25,025 bases of DNA from NCBI GenBank assembly GCA_015478675.1, contig JADMIH010000043.1, positions 1-25,025 of the forward strand. Direction: 5' to 3'. This DNA is from Chloroflexota bacterium. GTDB taxonomy: Bacteria > Chloroflexota > Chloroflexia > QHBQ01 > JADMIH01. Positions 1 through 7,364 of the stretch are shown here, piece by piece. Each line of letters opens with the position of its first letter. Position 1 is the stretch's first letter. A program made the translations under genes and the position numbers. Under the pieces are notes generated by a model. The model was not told where the DNA came from. It did no database searches and saw only the letters and a list, made by a program, of their open reading frames with translations.

Positions 1-2
1 CT

Positions 3-121
3 GTAACTGTTCAGGATAGGGGTGGAGCAATCTCCTTGGGGTATCTGTGAGGGTGGGTGAGGGAGCAACACCCGCACAGATACCTCTTGAACTTTGTTCC
101 ACCCTAAATCAGAACGCTTAC
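3..121. mobile_element. MITE-like palindromic element with IS66-type ends
   Basis: The two 28-bp ends (3-30 and 94-121) are inverted repeats matching at 20 of 28 positions without gaps; both start GTAA when read inward. The right end read inward begins GTAAGCGTTCTGATT, matching 14 of the first 15 bases of the IS66 relic end at 16543 (GTAAGCGTTCAGATT). Inside is a second perfect 10-bp stem (40-49 with 75-84, GGTATCTGTG) extended by GGGTG/CACCC (51-55 with 69-73), so almost the whole element folds on itself. No ORF fits in it. I infer a non-autonomous element mobilised by an IS66-type transposase. The left flank is only 2 bases, so a target duplication cannot be checked. It could instead be the 3' noncoding end of an IS66 copy lying outside the window. 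Confidence 0.6.
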
Positions 122-135
122 AGCAAAGTGCCGAA

Positions 136-165
136 TTGACAGCACTCCATAAGGCGATATAGAAT
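136..165 (+). promoter_or_regulatory. sigma70-type promoter of the GT39-like gene, leaderless
   Basis: A perfect -35 TTGACA (136-141), an 18-bp spacer and a -10 TAGAAT (160-165, 5 of 6) are present. The GTG start at 173 lies 7 bases after the -10, where transcription should begin, so the mRNA is probably leaderless. No Shine-Dalgarno sequence precedes the GTG. Confidence 0.65.
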
Positions 166-172
166 CGCCGTT

Positions 173-1786
173 GTGATAGACAAGAGCGAGAAAAGCGCGG
201 GCCGGTGGCTCAGTTGGGCTGCATGGCTGGCAGCAGGCGCTAGTGCCCTCCTCCTGATTGTCGGACCACTCACGCGCTTTATCACCACCTCCGCCTCCTG
301 GCTCAACTACCCCTACCCGCGCCCCGGTTCAGAGGGTCTCATCCTCTACGAATCGCTCCTCGTAAAGGCTGGCGGCAATATCTACTCGCCTATCACCCCG
401 CAAAGCTTTATTTCCGGGCCATACCCGCCCATCTATTACTGGCTGATGTCGGCTCTGCTCCCCAACAGCCTGCCCGATATGTCATTGCCAGGAAGCGTAA
501 GCTCTATCTTCCTCTCAGGCCGGATAGTGTCTCTTCTATCGGCGCTCGTAACAGCGGCGCTGATACCGCTACTGATCATTTTCGCCGGAGGGTACAGCAG
601 GAAGGGGAGAGAGAGCACGCTCCTCGCGGCCTTCGGTGGTGGGCTAGCCGGCGCACTCTTTCTCACCTTGCCCCAGGTACTGGTGTGGGCCACTCGCTTC
701 AGGGGCGACATGCTCATGCTGGTTTTTACCGCCGCCGGACTGACCGCTGTGGCGTGGGGCGCATCTGGGGAGAGAGGAACGAGGCATAAAGTTACAGCTG
801 GGCTGGCGCTTGGGGCGGTGCTATTCGCCCTCGCTTTTTTCACCAAGCAAACAGCGCTGGCCGCACCGTTAGCCGCTGCATCATACTTGCTGCTGCGCGA
901 TTGGCGGATCGGCTTGAAGTGGTGCGCGATCATGGGGCTGCTGGTCGTTGTACCTTTCGCGCTTCTCGATCTGGCGACGGGGCACTGGTTCTACCTGAAG
1001 ATGGTCACATATCACTCGCTCCCCCTGAGCCAGCTTACCCTGACCAGGCTCTTGCATTTTGCTTTCTGGGATAATGAGTGGCCTTTGATTATCCTGGCTG
1101 TAGCCTATCTCCTCTACAGGCTATCGAGGCTGAGAGAGGCTAAAGCCATAGGTGCCGAGTGGAAAGCACGCCTGCTGATCCCGCTATTCTTGCTCGTATC
1201 TTTCGCTATGCTTCCCACGGGCGCGGTGGTAGGCGCGGACCACAATCACCTTCTTATACCGGGCCTGGCGCTCTGTGCGATGGCAGGCGAGCTTCTGGCA
1301 TCTATCCTGAACGGCGCGAGAGCAAGCAGGTGGGGCATACACGTCGCAGCATCCTCGGCAGCCATGCTCCTCTTACTGGCCTACATTCTTTTCACCGCTA
1401 CACCTTCGTCCTGGTACAACGCTGACCTGACGCAGCTCAACGCTCAGGAGCAAGAGCAGTTGCGCCAGATCGCGCTCAATGCGCAGCGCAGTCCAGGGAC
1501 TACAATTTTCTCGGACGATGCGGGAATAGTGGCGCTCTCCGGGAAGGAGACGCCCTATGATGACGCCTTTACGATGGCGACGCTGGCCGGGCAAGGCAGG
1601 TGGGACGAGTCGGTCTTCCGCGATATGCTCAAGCGAGGCAGCTTCAGCTTGCTGGTGCTCTCCTGCGACGTGAACGAGGCCAACGGCTGCCGCGCCGACA
1701 TCTTCACCCCCGCGACACTCAACGCGATACGCCAGGGGTATCGCTTGCTCTACAGAGATGTGCTCTTTACCTACGTGCCCAGGTAG
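173..1786 (+). CDS. GT39/PMT-like integral membrane glycosyltransferase
   Basis: This 537-residue polytopic membrane protein has the layout of the dolichyl-phosphate-mannose mannosyltransferase/ArnT-like superfamily (GT39/GT83, PMT_2). These enzymes move a sugar from a polyprenyl-phosphate carrier to a protein or glycolipid outside the membrane. Visible are a first membrane helix (about residues 13-35), an extracytoplasmic loop with SEGLILYE, and an LY/PP stretch (NIYSP, then GPYPPIYYWL) typical of the family. About ten further hydrophobic helices follow, then a soluble C-terminal part of about 120 residues. The acidic catalytic residue is probably the Glu of SEG; the family often has Asp-Glu or Glu there. 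The GTG start is supported by the promoter position. It stands alone with the lipoprotein gene facing it tail to tail. Acceptor and donor are unknown. Confidence 0.7.
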   Translation: MIDKSEKSAGRWLSWAAWLAAGASALLLIVGPLTRFITTSASWLNYPYPRPGSEGLILYESLLVKAGGNIYSPITPQSFISGPYPPIYYWLMSALLPNSLPDMSLPGSVSSIFLSGRIVSLLSALVTAALIPLLIIFAGGYSRKGRESTLLAAFGGGLAGALFLTLPQVLVWATRFRGDMLMLVFTAAGLTAVAWGASGERGTRHKVTAGLALGAVLFALAFFTKQTALAAPLAAASYLLLRDWRIGLKWCAIMGLLVVVPFALLDLATGHWFYLKMVTYHSLPLSQLTLTRLLHFAFWDNEWPLIILAVAYLLYRLSRLREAKAIGAEWKARLLIPLFLLVSFAMLPTGAVVGADHNHLLIPGLALCAMAGELLASILNGARASRWGIHVAASSAAMLLLLAYILFTATPSSWYNADLTQLNAQEQEQLRQIALNAQRSPGTTIFSDDAGIVALSGKETPYDDAFTMATLAGQGRWDESVFRDMLKRGSFSLLVLSCDVNEANGCRADIFTPATLNAIRQGYRLLYRDVLFTYVPR

Positions 1787-1853
1787 CGAGGACCGGAGAT
1801 CAGGGGTCAGTATAGCCCGTGCCCACTCAGTCCTCAGCCCCCTCTTGTGAAGC

Positions 1854-3056
1854 CTACTTACCCCAGGCGGGCCAATAGCCATCTTTCACCAGGGACTTGA
1901 CCTGGTGGGAGCCTGTGAAACTGAGAACTGCGATTGACAGTCCGGTGGGCGTCCATTGCGGCCCAAGTGGATCGCTCATCTTGAGGTAGCCTGCCTCAAT
2001 CACCAGTCGGTCGCCGCTCGGCGCCCAGGAAGGGTTGTTAGTAAGGCTGGGGAGCGGCGCAAGCTCCACATTGCCGCGTGTGCGCACTGAGACGCGAGGC
2101 TCACCTTGCGCCGAGCGGCTGCGGTAAGCTATAAGGTCGGATTCGGAGCCGACAGAGGCGGGTGACCAGCGTGGCCCTGGGCCTTGTGAATACTCACCCA
2201 GGCCCGTGCCTACATATTGCTGCTCATTGACGAAGGGGGTCAACTGCCCCTCAACCACATAGTACTGTATCAACGCGCCATCCAGCGTCTGAGGATAGAC
2301 GATGCTGCGGCTATCGGGTGCCCAGTCAGGCTCACCACCCGGCAACAGTTGCGGCTGCCCCGCCGCGCTTTGCAGCAAAGGCCAGCGCATCAGGTAGGTA
2401 GGATTGTTCACCCCCGAAACGGCCACCCATTTGGAGTCGGGCGACCATTGCACAGAGCTTTCGTACTGCGCACCCCGTGGCGTGGCTTGACCTGGCATCG
2501 TGACGAGGGTAACAGGCTTGCCACCCTTGAGGTCTATCGCCCAGCCTTCTTCAGCGCCCATCGTCGTCGGGTCGAAAGTGACGTACCCCAGCATAGCGCT
2601 GTCAGGGGTCCAGCCGAGGCGCTGGTTGTCCGGGAGCAGACCTGAAACCACTTTTACGGGGGTGCCACCCCCTGACGGCATGACATAGAGCTCGCGGCTC
2701 TGCCCATCGCCTTTGCCGGAGACCCAGGCGACCATTGCGCCGTCGGGTGAAGGGGCCGGGGGGCTAACTACCGGTAGATCAGTTAGCTTCATCTCGCCTG
2801 AGCCATCGGGCATAATCCGCCAGAGACCGGAGGAGCGGGCAAAGTATATGCGGCCCGGCCCAGCAGCCACAGGGGTAAAGCCTCTGTCGGGCGCTGGAGC
2901 CACTTGAGTGAGGCTGAGGCGTGAAAGCAAGTTTTCAGGGTTCTGAGAGCCAGGGGTAGCTGTAGGAAGCTCCGGTGGAGGCGTAGGCACCTCACACCCG
3001 GCAAGCGCCACCAGCAAAAAAAGGGATGCCGAAATGAGCACTATAGAACGATGCAT
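1854..3056 (-). CDS. TolB/WD40-like beta-propeller lipoprotein
   Basis: The 400-residue product starts with a lipoprotein signal peptide (lipobox LAGC, Cys21), followed by a Pro/Thr-rich linker (PTPPPELPTATPG) typical of surface lipoproteins. The rest is a series of PD40/TolB-type blades, visible as repeated SPDG, TPDS, SPDS, APDS and APSG turns, each followed by strand sequence and spaced about 40-60 residues. TolB-like propellers bind protein partners or peptidoglycan-linked complexes; no catalytic motif is seen. I chose the ATG at 3056 rather than an upstream TTG at 3083. The signal peptide begins there, and an extended -10 ends exactly 6 bases upstream, which makes the message leaderless. 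It shares no operon with its neighbours. Confidence 0.75.
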   Translation of the reverse strand: MHRSIVLISASLFLLVALAGCEVPTPPPELPTATPGSQNPENLLSRLSLTQVAPAPDRGFTPVAAGPGRIYFARSSGLWRIMPDGSGEMKLTDLPVVSPPAPSPDGAMVAWVSGKGDGQSRELYVMPSGGGTPVKVVSGLLPDNQRLGWTPDSAMLGYVTFDPTTMGAEEGWAIDLKGGKPVTLVTMPGQATPRGAQYESSVQWSPDSKWVAVSGVNNPTYLMRWPLLQSAAGQPQLLPGGEPDWAPDSRSIVYPQTLDGALIQYYVVEGQLTPFVNEQQYVGTGLGEYSQGPGPRWSPASVGSESDLIAYRSRSAQGEPRVSVRTRGNVELAPLPSLTNNPSWAPSGDRLVIEAGYLKMSDPLGPQWTPTGLSIAVLSFTGSHQVKSLVKDGYWPAWGK

Positions 3057-3062
3057 AAGGAA

Positions 3063-3071
3063 AGTATAGCA
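3063..3071 (-). promoter_or_regulatory. extended -10 promoter of the lipoprotein gene, leaderless
   Basis: On the - strand TGCTATACT (3071 to 3063) is an extended -10 (TGn plus TATACT, 5 of 6). A weak -35 TTGGCG lies 16 bases upstream. Six bases separate the -10 from the ATG at 3056, so the A of the start codon is the expected transcription start. Confidence 0.55.
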
Positions 3072-3103
3072 TAAGGGCAGCAAGCGCCAAAGGGTAAATG
3101 AGC

Positions 3104-3736
3104 TTAAAATCAGAGGACTTTCGCTCAGGGAAGGTTGAAAGCAGTGATGTGAGGGTTACGCAGTTCAGCACGCAAGTAATCACTGAGCAGATCAGACTGA
3201 GCACGATACAGCGATCTGCCGAGCCGGTGGGCCGCCACTTTGAGGGACAACCGGGCATGGTAACAACAAGCAATATGGTTACGCTGAGAACGAGCACAGC
3301 GACACCGACACGCTTCAGTACCCGTGAGTTGCTTCAGCTCGCGGTGAAACTGTTCGACTTGCCAACACACCTCGTTCTCTTCTTGAACAGAGTGCGTGGT
3401 AGGTTCGTCTGGACGATCACCTCTGTCACCATTGGTGATCACCCATTCAATGTCGCCATTTGTGGCAACTACCTTGAGCGGCCGTACCCTGAAGGGCATC
3501 TCACGGAGCTTGACTATGATCCCGCCCCTCAACTGTGCCTCCGACCACTCTATCTCCCCAAGATGTATGTAGCCCCCTTCTTTGGACAGGCTCACCAGCC
3601 TGTTGCTCTTGAGAGTGGTGACGAACACCAGACCAAGGCGTATCACCAGCTTGAGGTTGTTGACAGAGGCGTACCAACTGTCGAAGAGTACTCCTTTAGC
3701 CTGTATCCTGCTTTGAAAATAGCTTCTCGCAGGCAC
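3104..3736 (-). pseudogene. 5'-truncated DDE transposase (IS4/IS701-like) relic
   Basis: The reading frame 3736 to 3125 gives about 203 residues matching the C-terminal half of IS4-superfamily (IS701-like) transposases. It contains the second catalytic Asp in LFDSWYAS (near residue 19) and the catalytic Glu in WQVEQFHRELKQ (near residue 128). The family's conserved tail, with ARSQRNHIACC followed by an SLKVAAHRLGRSLYRAQ block, is also present. The N-terminal half with the first catalytic Asp is missing: a stop lies directly upstream of 3736, and the adjoining DNA belongs to another small gene. The stretch 3104-3124 after the stop is probably the remaining element end. It cannot make an active transposase. 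The + strand frame across it (3098-3817) is an antisense shadow. Confidence 0.8.
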
Positions 3737-3804
3737 GAATTAGAGCCTGCCGAACCTCTATTTTCATTCATAGGCGGGTGGCAACCAGCGATGTACAACT
3801 GCTG

Positions 3805-3810
3805 TATAAT
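3805..3810 (+). promoter_or_regulatory. consensus -10 box TATAAT, leaderless start
   Basis: A perfect TATAAT lies 7 bases before the ATG at 3818, the same geometry as the promoters at 160-165 and 3063-3071. No good -35 is visible at the right distance, so the call rests on the -10 and its spacing. Confidence 0.45.
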
Positions 3811-3817
3811 ACGAGCC

Positions 3818-4066
3818 ATGACTGCACACCTCGATTTAGCGCGAAGCCAGCATGCGGTCGAGCCGGAGGTTGGGGCGGAGGTAGATTCCGACAACTCTTT
3901 TGAGCGCAGAGATATGCTGTGGCTGGCTGCGGCTACTTTGGTGGTTACAGTAGTCACCTTTTTGTTCGGTATATGGGGCAGCGCGGCGCGAGGGCACATG
4001 GTCTCGATGGAGGCCGGTTCAGTAGTTGCAACACAGCCGAGAGAAGCCCCTGCTCAATGGTGGTGA
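3818..4066 (+). CDS. small single-pass membrane protein, function unknown
   Basis: The 82-residue product has an acidic N-terminal cytoplasmic part (about residues 1-30, with EPEVGAEVDSD), then RRD and one strongly hydrophobic segment (about 33-53) followed by a short tail. I do not recognise a family. The start is supported by the TATAAT box 7 bases upstream; the same frame is open further upstream, but only as antisense of the transposase relic. It ends 134 bases before the LacI-family gene and is separated from it by that gene's own promoter, so it is probably not in that operon. The helix and the promoter are the only evidence that it is a real gene. Confidence 0.45.
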   Translation: MTAHLDLARSQHAVEPEVGAEVDSDNSFERRDMLWLAAATLVVTVVTFLFGIWGSAARGHMVSMEAGSVVATQPREAPAQWW

Positions 4067-4095
4067 TGCGGGTAACAGCGATATGAGAGGCAGCG

Positions 4096-4124
4096 TTGAC
4101 CTTTTCCGGCCACATTGATATAGT
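4096..4124 (+). promoter_or_regulatory. sigma70-type promoter of the LacI-family gene
   Basis: TTGACC (4096-4101, 5 of 6), a 17-bp spacer and TATAGT (4119-4124, 5 of 6) are present. The expected start is near 4131, giving a leader of about 69 bases with a strong Shine-Dalgarno before the ATG at 4200. Confidence 0.65.
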
Positions 4125-4132
4125 GTAATCGC

Positions 4133-4148
4133 AGCTAAATCGTTACAG
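4133..4148. promoter_or_regulatory. candidate LacI-family operator O1 (autoregulatory)
   Basis: GCTAAATCGTTACAGC has the central CG and GCT/AGC ends of LacI-family operators and matches the operator at 6384-6399 (GCTAAAAGGTTTCAGC) at 13 of 16 positions. It sits on the predicted start site of the repressor's own promoter, so it probably mediates autorepression. A wider imperfect dyad, TGTAATCG with CGTTACA (4124-4131 and 4141-4147), overlaps it. Confidence 0.5.
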
Positions 4149-4199
4149 CGAAGTGTCAGGGGGCATGATCGTGTGCATACCAGGCAGACAGGGGGGAGT

Positions 4200-5222
4200 A
4201 TGGCTCGTGGGCCGACTCGGATTGTAGATATAGCAGAGCGAGTGGGTGTCTCGATTTCGGCGGTATCGGCGGTGCTCAACAATAAGGCAGAGGAAGCGCG
4301 TATCTCACCACAGATGCAGCAACGGGTGTGGGCTGCGGCGCGTGAGCTAGGCTACCAGCCCAATATTGCTGCCCGCCGACTACGCGCCGGCGGACATGGT
4401 GACCAGAGCACGTATTTAGCGATTGCGACCTCACTGGAAACCTCTATGGAACTCCTCGGCAAGGTCGTGCGTGGCGTGCAGCAGTTTGCAGCTGGCTCTA
4501 CTGAGCCTATTCAGATCACTGTCGAAACCTTCCGCCGTGGGCACGTTGATAAGCTTCCAGGGCTACTCGACGGCACGCGGTTCAACGGGGCAATCATTGC
4601 AAACACAGCCCCGGAGGACGACGAGTTCCTTGCTACAGCAACCATCCCTGTGCCCGTCATCGTATTTTTGAGAGAGGTAAGTGGCCGGAGCTGGGTATCC
4701 AGCCGCGCGCGAAGTGCCGGCGCACAAGCCGCCTCGCTTTTCATGTCCGCAGGCCGACAGCAACCGGCGGTGCTTGTCCCAGCCGATCAGACCCAGGTTC
4801 GCTTAGAGAGGCAAGAAGGTTATATACAGGCGTTCAGAGATGCCCATTTCCCCGTAGCACAGATAACGGAGATAGTGAGCGACGCTTTCAGCGAGGAGAT
4901 GGGCTATCGCGCCGTGTCGGGGTTTCTGGCGAGCGGCGGATGGTGTGATGCGCTCTTTGCGGTGGGTGACATCATGGCATTTGGGGCGGTTGCGGCCATC
5001 AAGGCAGCGGGCCTGCGTATACCTGAAGATATCGCCGTCATCGGCCATGACGACCTGGAGATGGCCCGCTTCATTGATCCGCCCCTGACCACCTTTCGAT
5101 TGCCGCTGATCGACATGGCGAGCGACGCCGCAGCAATGGTGTTAGGTATGCTCCACCAACACCGCCACTCTACAGCACACCGTATCTACGATGCCGAACT
5201 GACGGTGCGTGCCTCTACATGA
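4200..5222 (+). CDS. LacI-family transcriptional repressor
   Basis: At 340 residues this is the normal length for the family. Residues about 7-30 form the helix-turn-helix (IVDIAERVGVSISAVSAVLN), and about 50-62 the hinge region (GYQPNIAARRLR). The remainder is a periplasmic-binding-protein-like effector domain, with ALFAVGDIMAFGA and IAVIGHDDLEMARF in the C-terminal lobe and the usual end (DPPLTTFRLP, then MVLGML). I chose the ATG at 4200 over an upstream GTG at 4173. The domain begins directly there and the run GGGGGGAG precedes it. It opens the catabolic cluster, and three related candidate operators (4133, 5310, 6382) fall before this gene, the kinase and the first isomerase. It should therefore repress the cluster and itself until a sugar-like inducer binds. 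The inducer is unknown. Confidence 0.9.
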   Translation: MARGPTRIVDIAERVGVSISAVSAVLNNKAEEARISPQMQQRVWAAARELGYQPNIAARRLRAGGHGDQSTYLAIATSLETSMELLGKVVRGVQQFAAGSTEPIQITVETFRRGHVDKLPGLLDGTRFNGAIIANTAPEDDEFLATATIPVPVIVFLREVSGRSWVSSRARSAGAQAASLFMSAGRQQPAVLVPADQTQVRLERQEGYIQAFRDAHFPVAQITEIVSDAFSEEMGYRAVSGFLASGGWCDALFAVGDIMAFGAVAAIKAAGLRIPEDIAVIGHDDLEMARFIDPPLTTFRLPLIDMASDAAAMVLGMLHQHRHSTAHRIYDAELTVRAST

Positions 5223-5309
5223 TGCCAGTGTCTAAAAAGTAATGCAGGTAAGTGGTCCGCGCCCGAACCTGGTGGGCGTGATGTACTGGTGCGTAATCCA
5301 ACGCGGCTA

Positions 5310-5329
5310 TTGTTCTTGGCTTACAGCAA
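5310..5329. promoter_or_regulatory. candidate LacI-family operator O2 before the kinase gene
   Basis: The site has TTGTT and AGCAA ends in inverted orientation with TTACAGCAA as right half. It matches the operator at 6382-6401 at 13 of 20 positions, and its right half matches the site at 4143-4148. It lies 64 bases upstream of the kinase ATG. No convincing promoter was found next to it, so it is the weakest of the three sites. Confidence 0.3.
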
Positions 5330-5392
5330 AAGTAATCATGAGGCGAGGGGCACTATCGCGTTTGGCGTCACCAGGCGCGCCGGAGCAAGCAT

Positions 5393-6337
5393 ATGCAGTC
5401 ATCGCTGGTCTGTGTCGTGGGCAGCATCAATATGGACCTTGTCGTGCGAGCGCCTGTGCTGCCGGTGCTGGGCCAGACGCTCCTGGGCGGACCCTTTGGC
5501 ACCTTCCCCGGCGGCAAGGGGGCGAATCAAGCCGTGGCTGCCGCACGAGCCGGAGGTCGGGTGGCGATGATCGGTTGTGTAGGAGAGGACGCCTACGGTC
5601 GTGCACTCCATGCCGGGCTGCAAGATGAGGGCATTGACGTATCGCTGGTACGTACCCAGGCAGACACTGCGACGGGGGTGGCACTGATTACTGTGGACCC
5701 ACAGGGACAGAACACCATCATCGTCGCGCCCGGAGCAAACGCCGCCCTCACAGCCGAAGACGTAGAAAGGGCAGCCGAGATCATCCAGTCTGCGGGTGTG
5801 TTGCTGTTGCAACTGGAGGTGCCTTTGCCTGCCGTGACGGTGGCTGCGCGGATCGCCAGGCGGGCCGGGACGCAGGTTATATTAAACCCGGCCCCCGCGC
5901 CTACCCCCACTATGGACGATTCTTTCCTTGACCTCCTGGCGCTCGTAGATGTGCTCATCCCGAATGAGACCGAAGCAGAGGCGCTAACTTCTATCCACGG
6001 AGGCGACAATGCGGGCCCCGAGCTGATGGCGCGCGCTCTGCACGAGCTTAGAGTGGGGGCTGTAGTAATCACCCTGGGTGAGCACGGAGTGTTCGTACTG
6101 GATGGTGAGCGTACTTACCGGCAGGCTCCTTTTCCGGTGCGAGCCATTGATGCAACCGCCGCGGGGGACGCATTTATTGGTGCGCTAGCCGTGGCACTAG
6201 CCGAAGACCGCATTCTCCACAGGGCTGTTCGTTGGGGAGCGGCGGCGGGTGCCCTCGCAGCAACGACCGCCGGAGCACAGCCCTCGCTACCATCACGTGC
6301 CGGCATCGAAAAGTTGCTCGCCGGGGCCGAAGACTAG
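5393..6337 (+). CDS. ribokinase-like PfkB-family sugar kinase
   Basis: This 314-residue protein is of standard ribokinase length and would phosphorylate a sugar hydroxyl with ATP in the cytoplasm. It shows the N-terminal substrate motif GSINMDLV (residues 10-17) and the PfkB signature PGGKGANQA (39-47). It also has NPAPA (165-169), NETEAE (191-196), TLGEHG (227-232) and the ATP/anion-hole motif DATAAGDAF (253-261) with catalytic Asp259. These are ribokinase-subgroup motifs rather than fructokinase or KDG-kinase ones, but the true sugar may differ from ribose. The ATG at 5393 has GGAG 7 bases upstream. It lies 170 bases after the repressor gene with a candidate operator between them, and is followed by a separate strong promoter. 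Confidence 0.88.
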   Translation: MQSSLVCVVGSINMDLVVRAPVLPVLGQTLLGGPFGTFPGGKGANQAVAAARAGGRVAMIGCVGEDAYGRALHAGLQDEGIDVSLVRTQADTATGVALITVDPQGQNTIIVAPGANAALTAEDVERAAEIIQSAGVLLLQLEVPLPAVTVAARIARRAGTQVILNPAPAPTPTMDDSFLDLLALVDVLIPNETEAEALTSIHGGDNAGPELMARALHELRVGAVVITLGEHGVFVLDGERTYRQAPFPVRAIDATAAGDAFIGALAVALAEDRILHRAVRWGAAAGALAATTAGAQPSLPSRAGIEKLLAGAED

Positions 6338-6351
6338 TCCCACAGCAGGGC

Positions 6352-6380
6352 TTGACAGCCTCTGTTTCTTTTGTTATCAT
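6352..6380 (+). promoter_or_regulatory. strong sigma70-type promoter of the catabolic operon
   Basis: TTGACA (6352-6357, perfect), a 17-bp spacer and TATCAT (6375-6380, 5 of 6) are present, with an added extended -10 TG at 6372-6373. The start should fall near 6387, inside the operator at 6382-6401. It would drive the genes from 6445 onward. Confidence 0.75.
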
Positions 6381-6381
6381 C

Positions 6382-6401
6382 TTGCTAAAAGGTTTCAGCA
6401 A
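6382..6401. promoter_or_regulatory. LacI-family operator O3 on the operon promoter
   Basis: TTGCTAAAAGGTTTCAGCAA is palindromic at 16 of 20 positions. Its core matches the frequent LacI-family consensus TGAAACGTTTCA at 10 of 12. It directly follows the -10 box, so bound repressor would block transcription. Confidence 0.65.
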
Positions 6402-6444
6402 AGCGGTATTCGAGGCTGTGCAACCGTCAGCAAAGGGCTGGGTT

Positions 6445-7350
6445 ATGAAAATAGCGGGCCATACCATGGGCACTCCTGGCTTGTCTGTTGACGAAGCTTT
6501 ACGGCTTTTCGCGGCCATCGGCCTCGACGCTGCCGAAATCGTCTGGCAGGATAACTACCTATCCGGTGTTCCTGAGACTGCCGGGGACGAGCGCGTGGCT
6601 GAGGTACGCAATCTGGCCTCGGACCTGCGCTTGGATATTTCTTGCCTTACCCCCTACATGACCGGCATCAACAGCCTGGACCTCGATGAACGCGCCCGCG
6701 ATATGGACCGCTTCGCCCGCTGCATCAGGGTAGCCGAACGACTGTCGTGCCCGTACATCAGGGTCTACGCCGGACGGTACCTGCCTGGCGATCCCCATAG
6801 AGACGAACAGTGGCAGTGCCTGGTGGAGTCGCTGCGAACCCTCGGTCGCCTGGCAGCCGAGAGCGGCGTCACCCTCTGTGTCGAGAACCATTTCAACACC
6901 ATGACAGTCACGGCGGCAGAAACCGCGGCGCTTATGCGGGCCGTCGGCTCGCCCGCGGTAGGCATCCTTTACGACCAGGTGAACCTGGCATTCACCCACA
7001 GCGAAGCCTTCCCACAGGCGATTGCCGAGCAACGACCCTGGATCCGGTATGTCCATGTCAAAGATTTAGTCTTCACAGATCCAATTCGCGCATTCAGTGC
7101 TTCTGCCGTTTCGTCGGTCGCCGCCGAGGAGCGCACAGTGCGCTCCCGCGTAGTTGGGGAGGGAATCACAGATTGGCCAGCCATTCTGGAGGAGTTGCGC
7201 GCTGGGGGCTATGACGGCTATCTAAGCATGGAGTACGAATATCGGTGGCACCCTCAGGACCTGCCGGAACCGGACGAAGGCTTCCGCCGCGGTGCAGCTT
7301 ATCTGCGGCAGCTCCTCGCTGTACAGGCCGTTCAGGGGATGAGAAGGTGA
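6445..7350 (+). CDS. sugar phosphate isomerase/epimerase, TIM barrel (first of two)
   Basis: The 301-residue product belongs to the xylose-isomerase-like TIM-barrel family (AP_endonuc_2 fold), which includes IolE, IolI, hydroxypyruvate isomerase and ketose 3-epimerases. The expected four metal ligands are visible: Glu in CVENHFNT, Asp in ILYDQVNLAF, His in YVHVKDL and Glu in LSMEYEYRW. The enzyme should therefore hold a divalent metal and act on a keto sugar or its phosphate. I chose the ATG at 6445, where the barrel begins, with AAAGGG 7 bases upstream; the open frame before it runs back through the promoter. It is the first gene after the operator-controlled promoter and is 14 bases from the second isomerase. 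The exact reaction (isomerisation, epimerisation or dehydration) cannot be assigned. Confidence 0.85.
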   Translation: MKIAGHTMGTPGLSVDEALRLFAAIGLDAAEIVWQDNYLSGVPETAGDERVAEVRNLASDLRLDISCLTPYMTGINSLDLDERARDMDRFARCIRVAERLSCPYIRVYAGRYLPGDPHRDEQWQCLVESLRTLGRLAAESGVTLCVENHFNTMTVTAAETAALMRAVGSPAVGILYDQVNLAFTHSEAFPQAIAEQRPWIRYVHVKDLVFTDPIRAFSASAVSSVAAEERTVRSRVVGEGITDWPAILEELRAGGYDGYLSMEYEYRWHPQDLPEPDEGFRRGAAYLRQLLAVQAVQGMRR

Positions 7351-7364
7351 GGAGCTAAACGGCA

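Noticed and set aside
118..130. TTACAGCAAAGTG, resembling the right half of the LacI operators
   Set aside because: It begins in the conserved terminal GTAAGC of the MITE-like element and lacks a matching left half; likely coincidence.
436..933. 165-residue - strand ORF inside the GT39-like gene
   Set aside because: Shadow frame of the membrane protein gene; Ser/Ala/Pro-rich with no motif.
3098..3817. Long + strand open frame leading into the small membrane protein gene
   Set aside because: It is antisense to a clearly recognisable transposase C-terminus on the - strand; only the part from 3818 has its own promoter and protein-like features.
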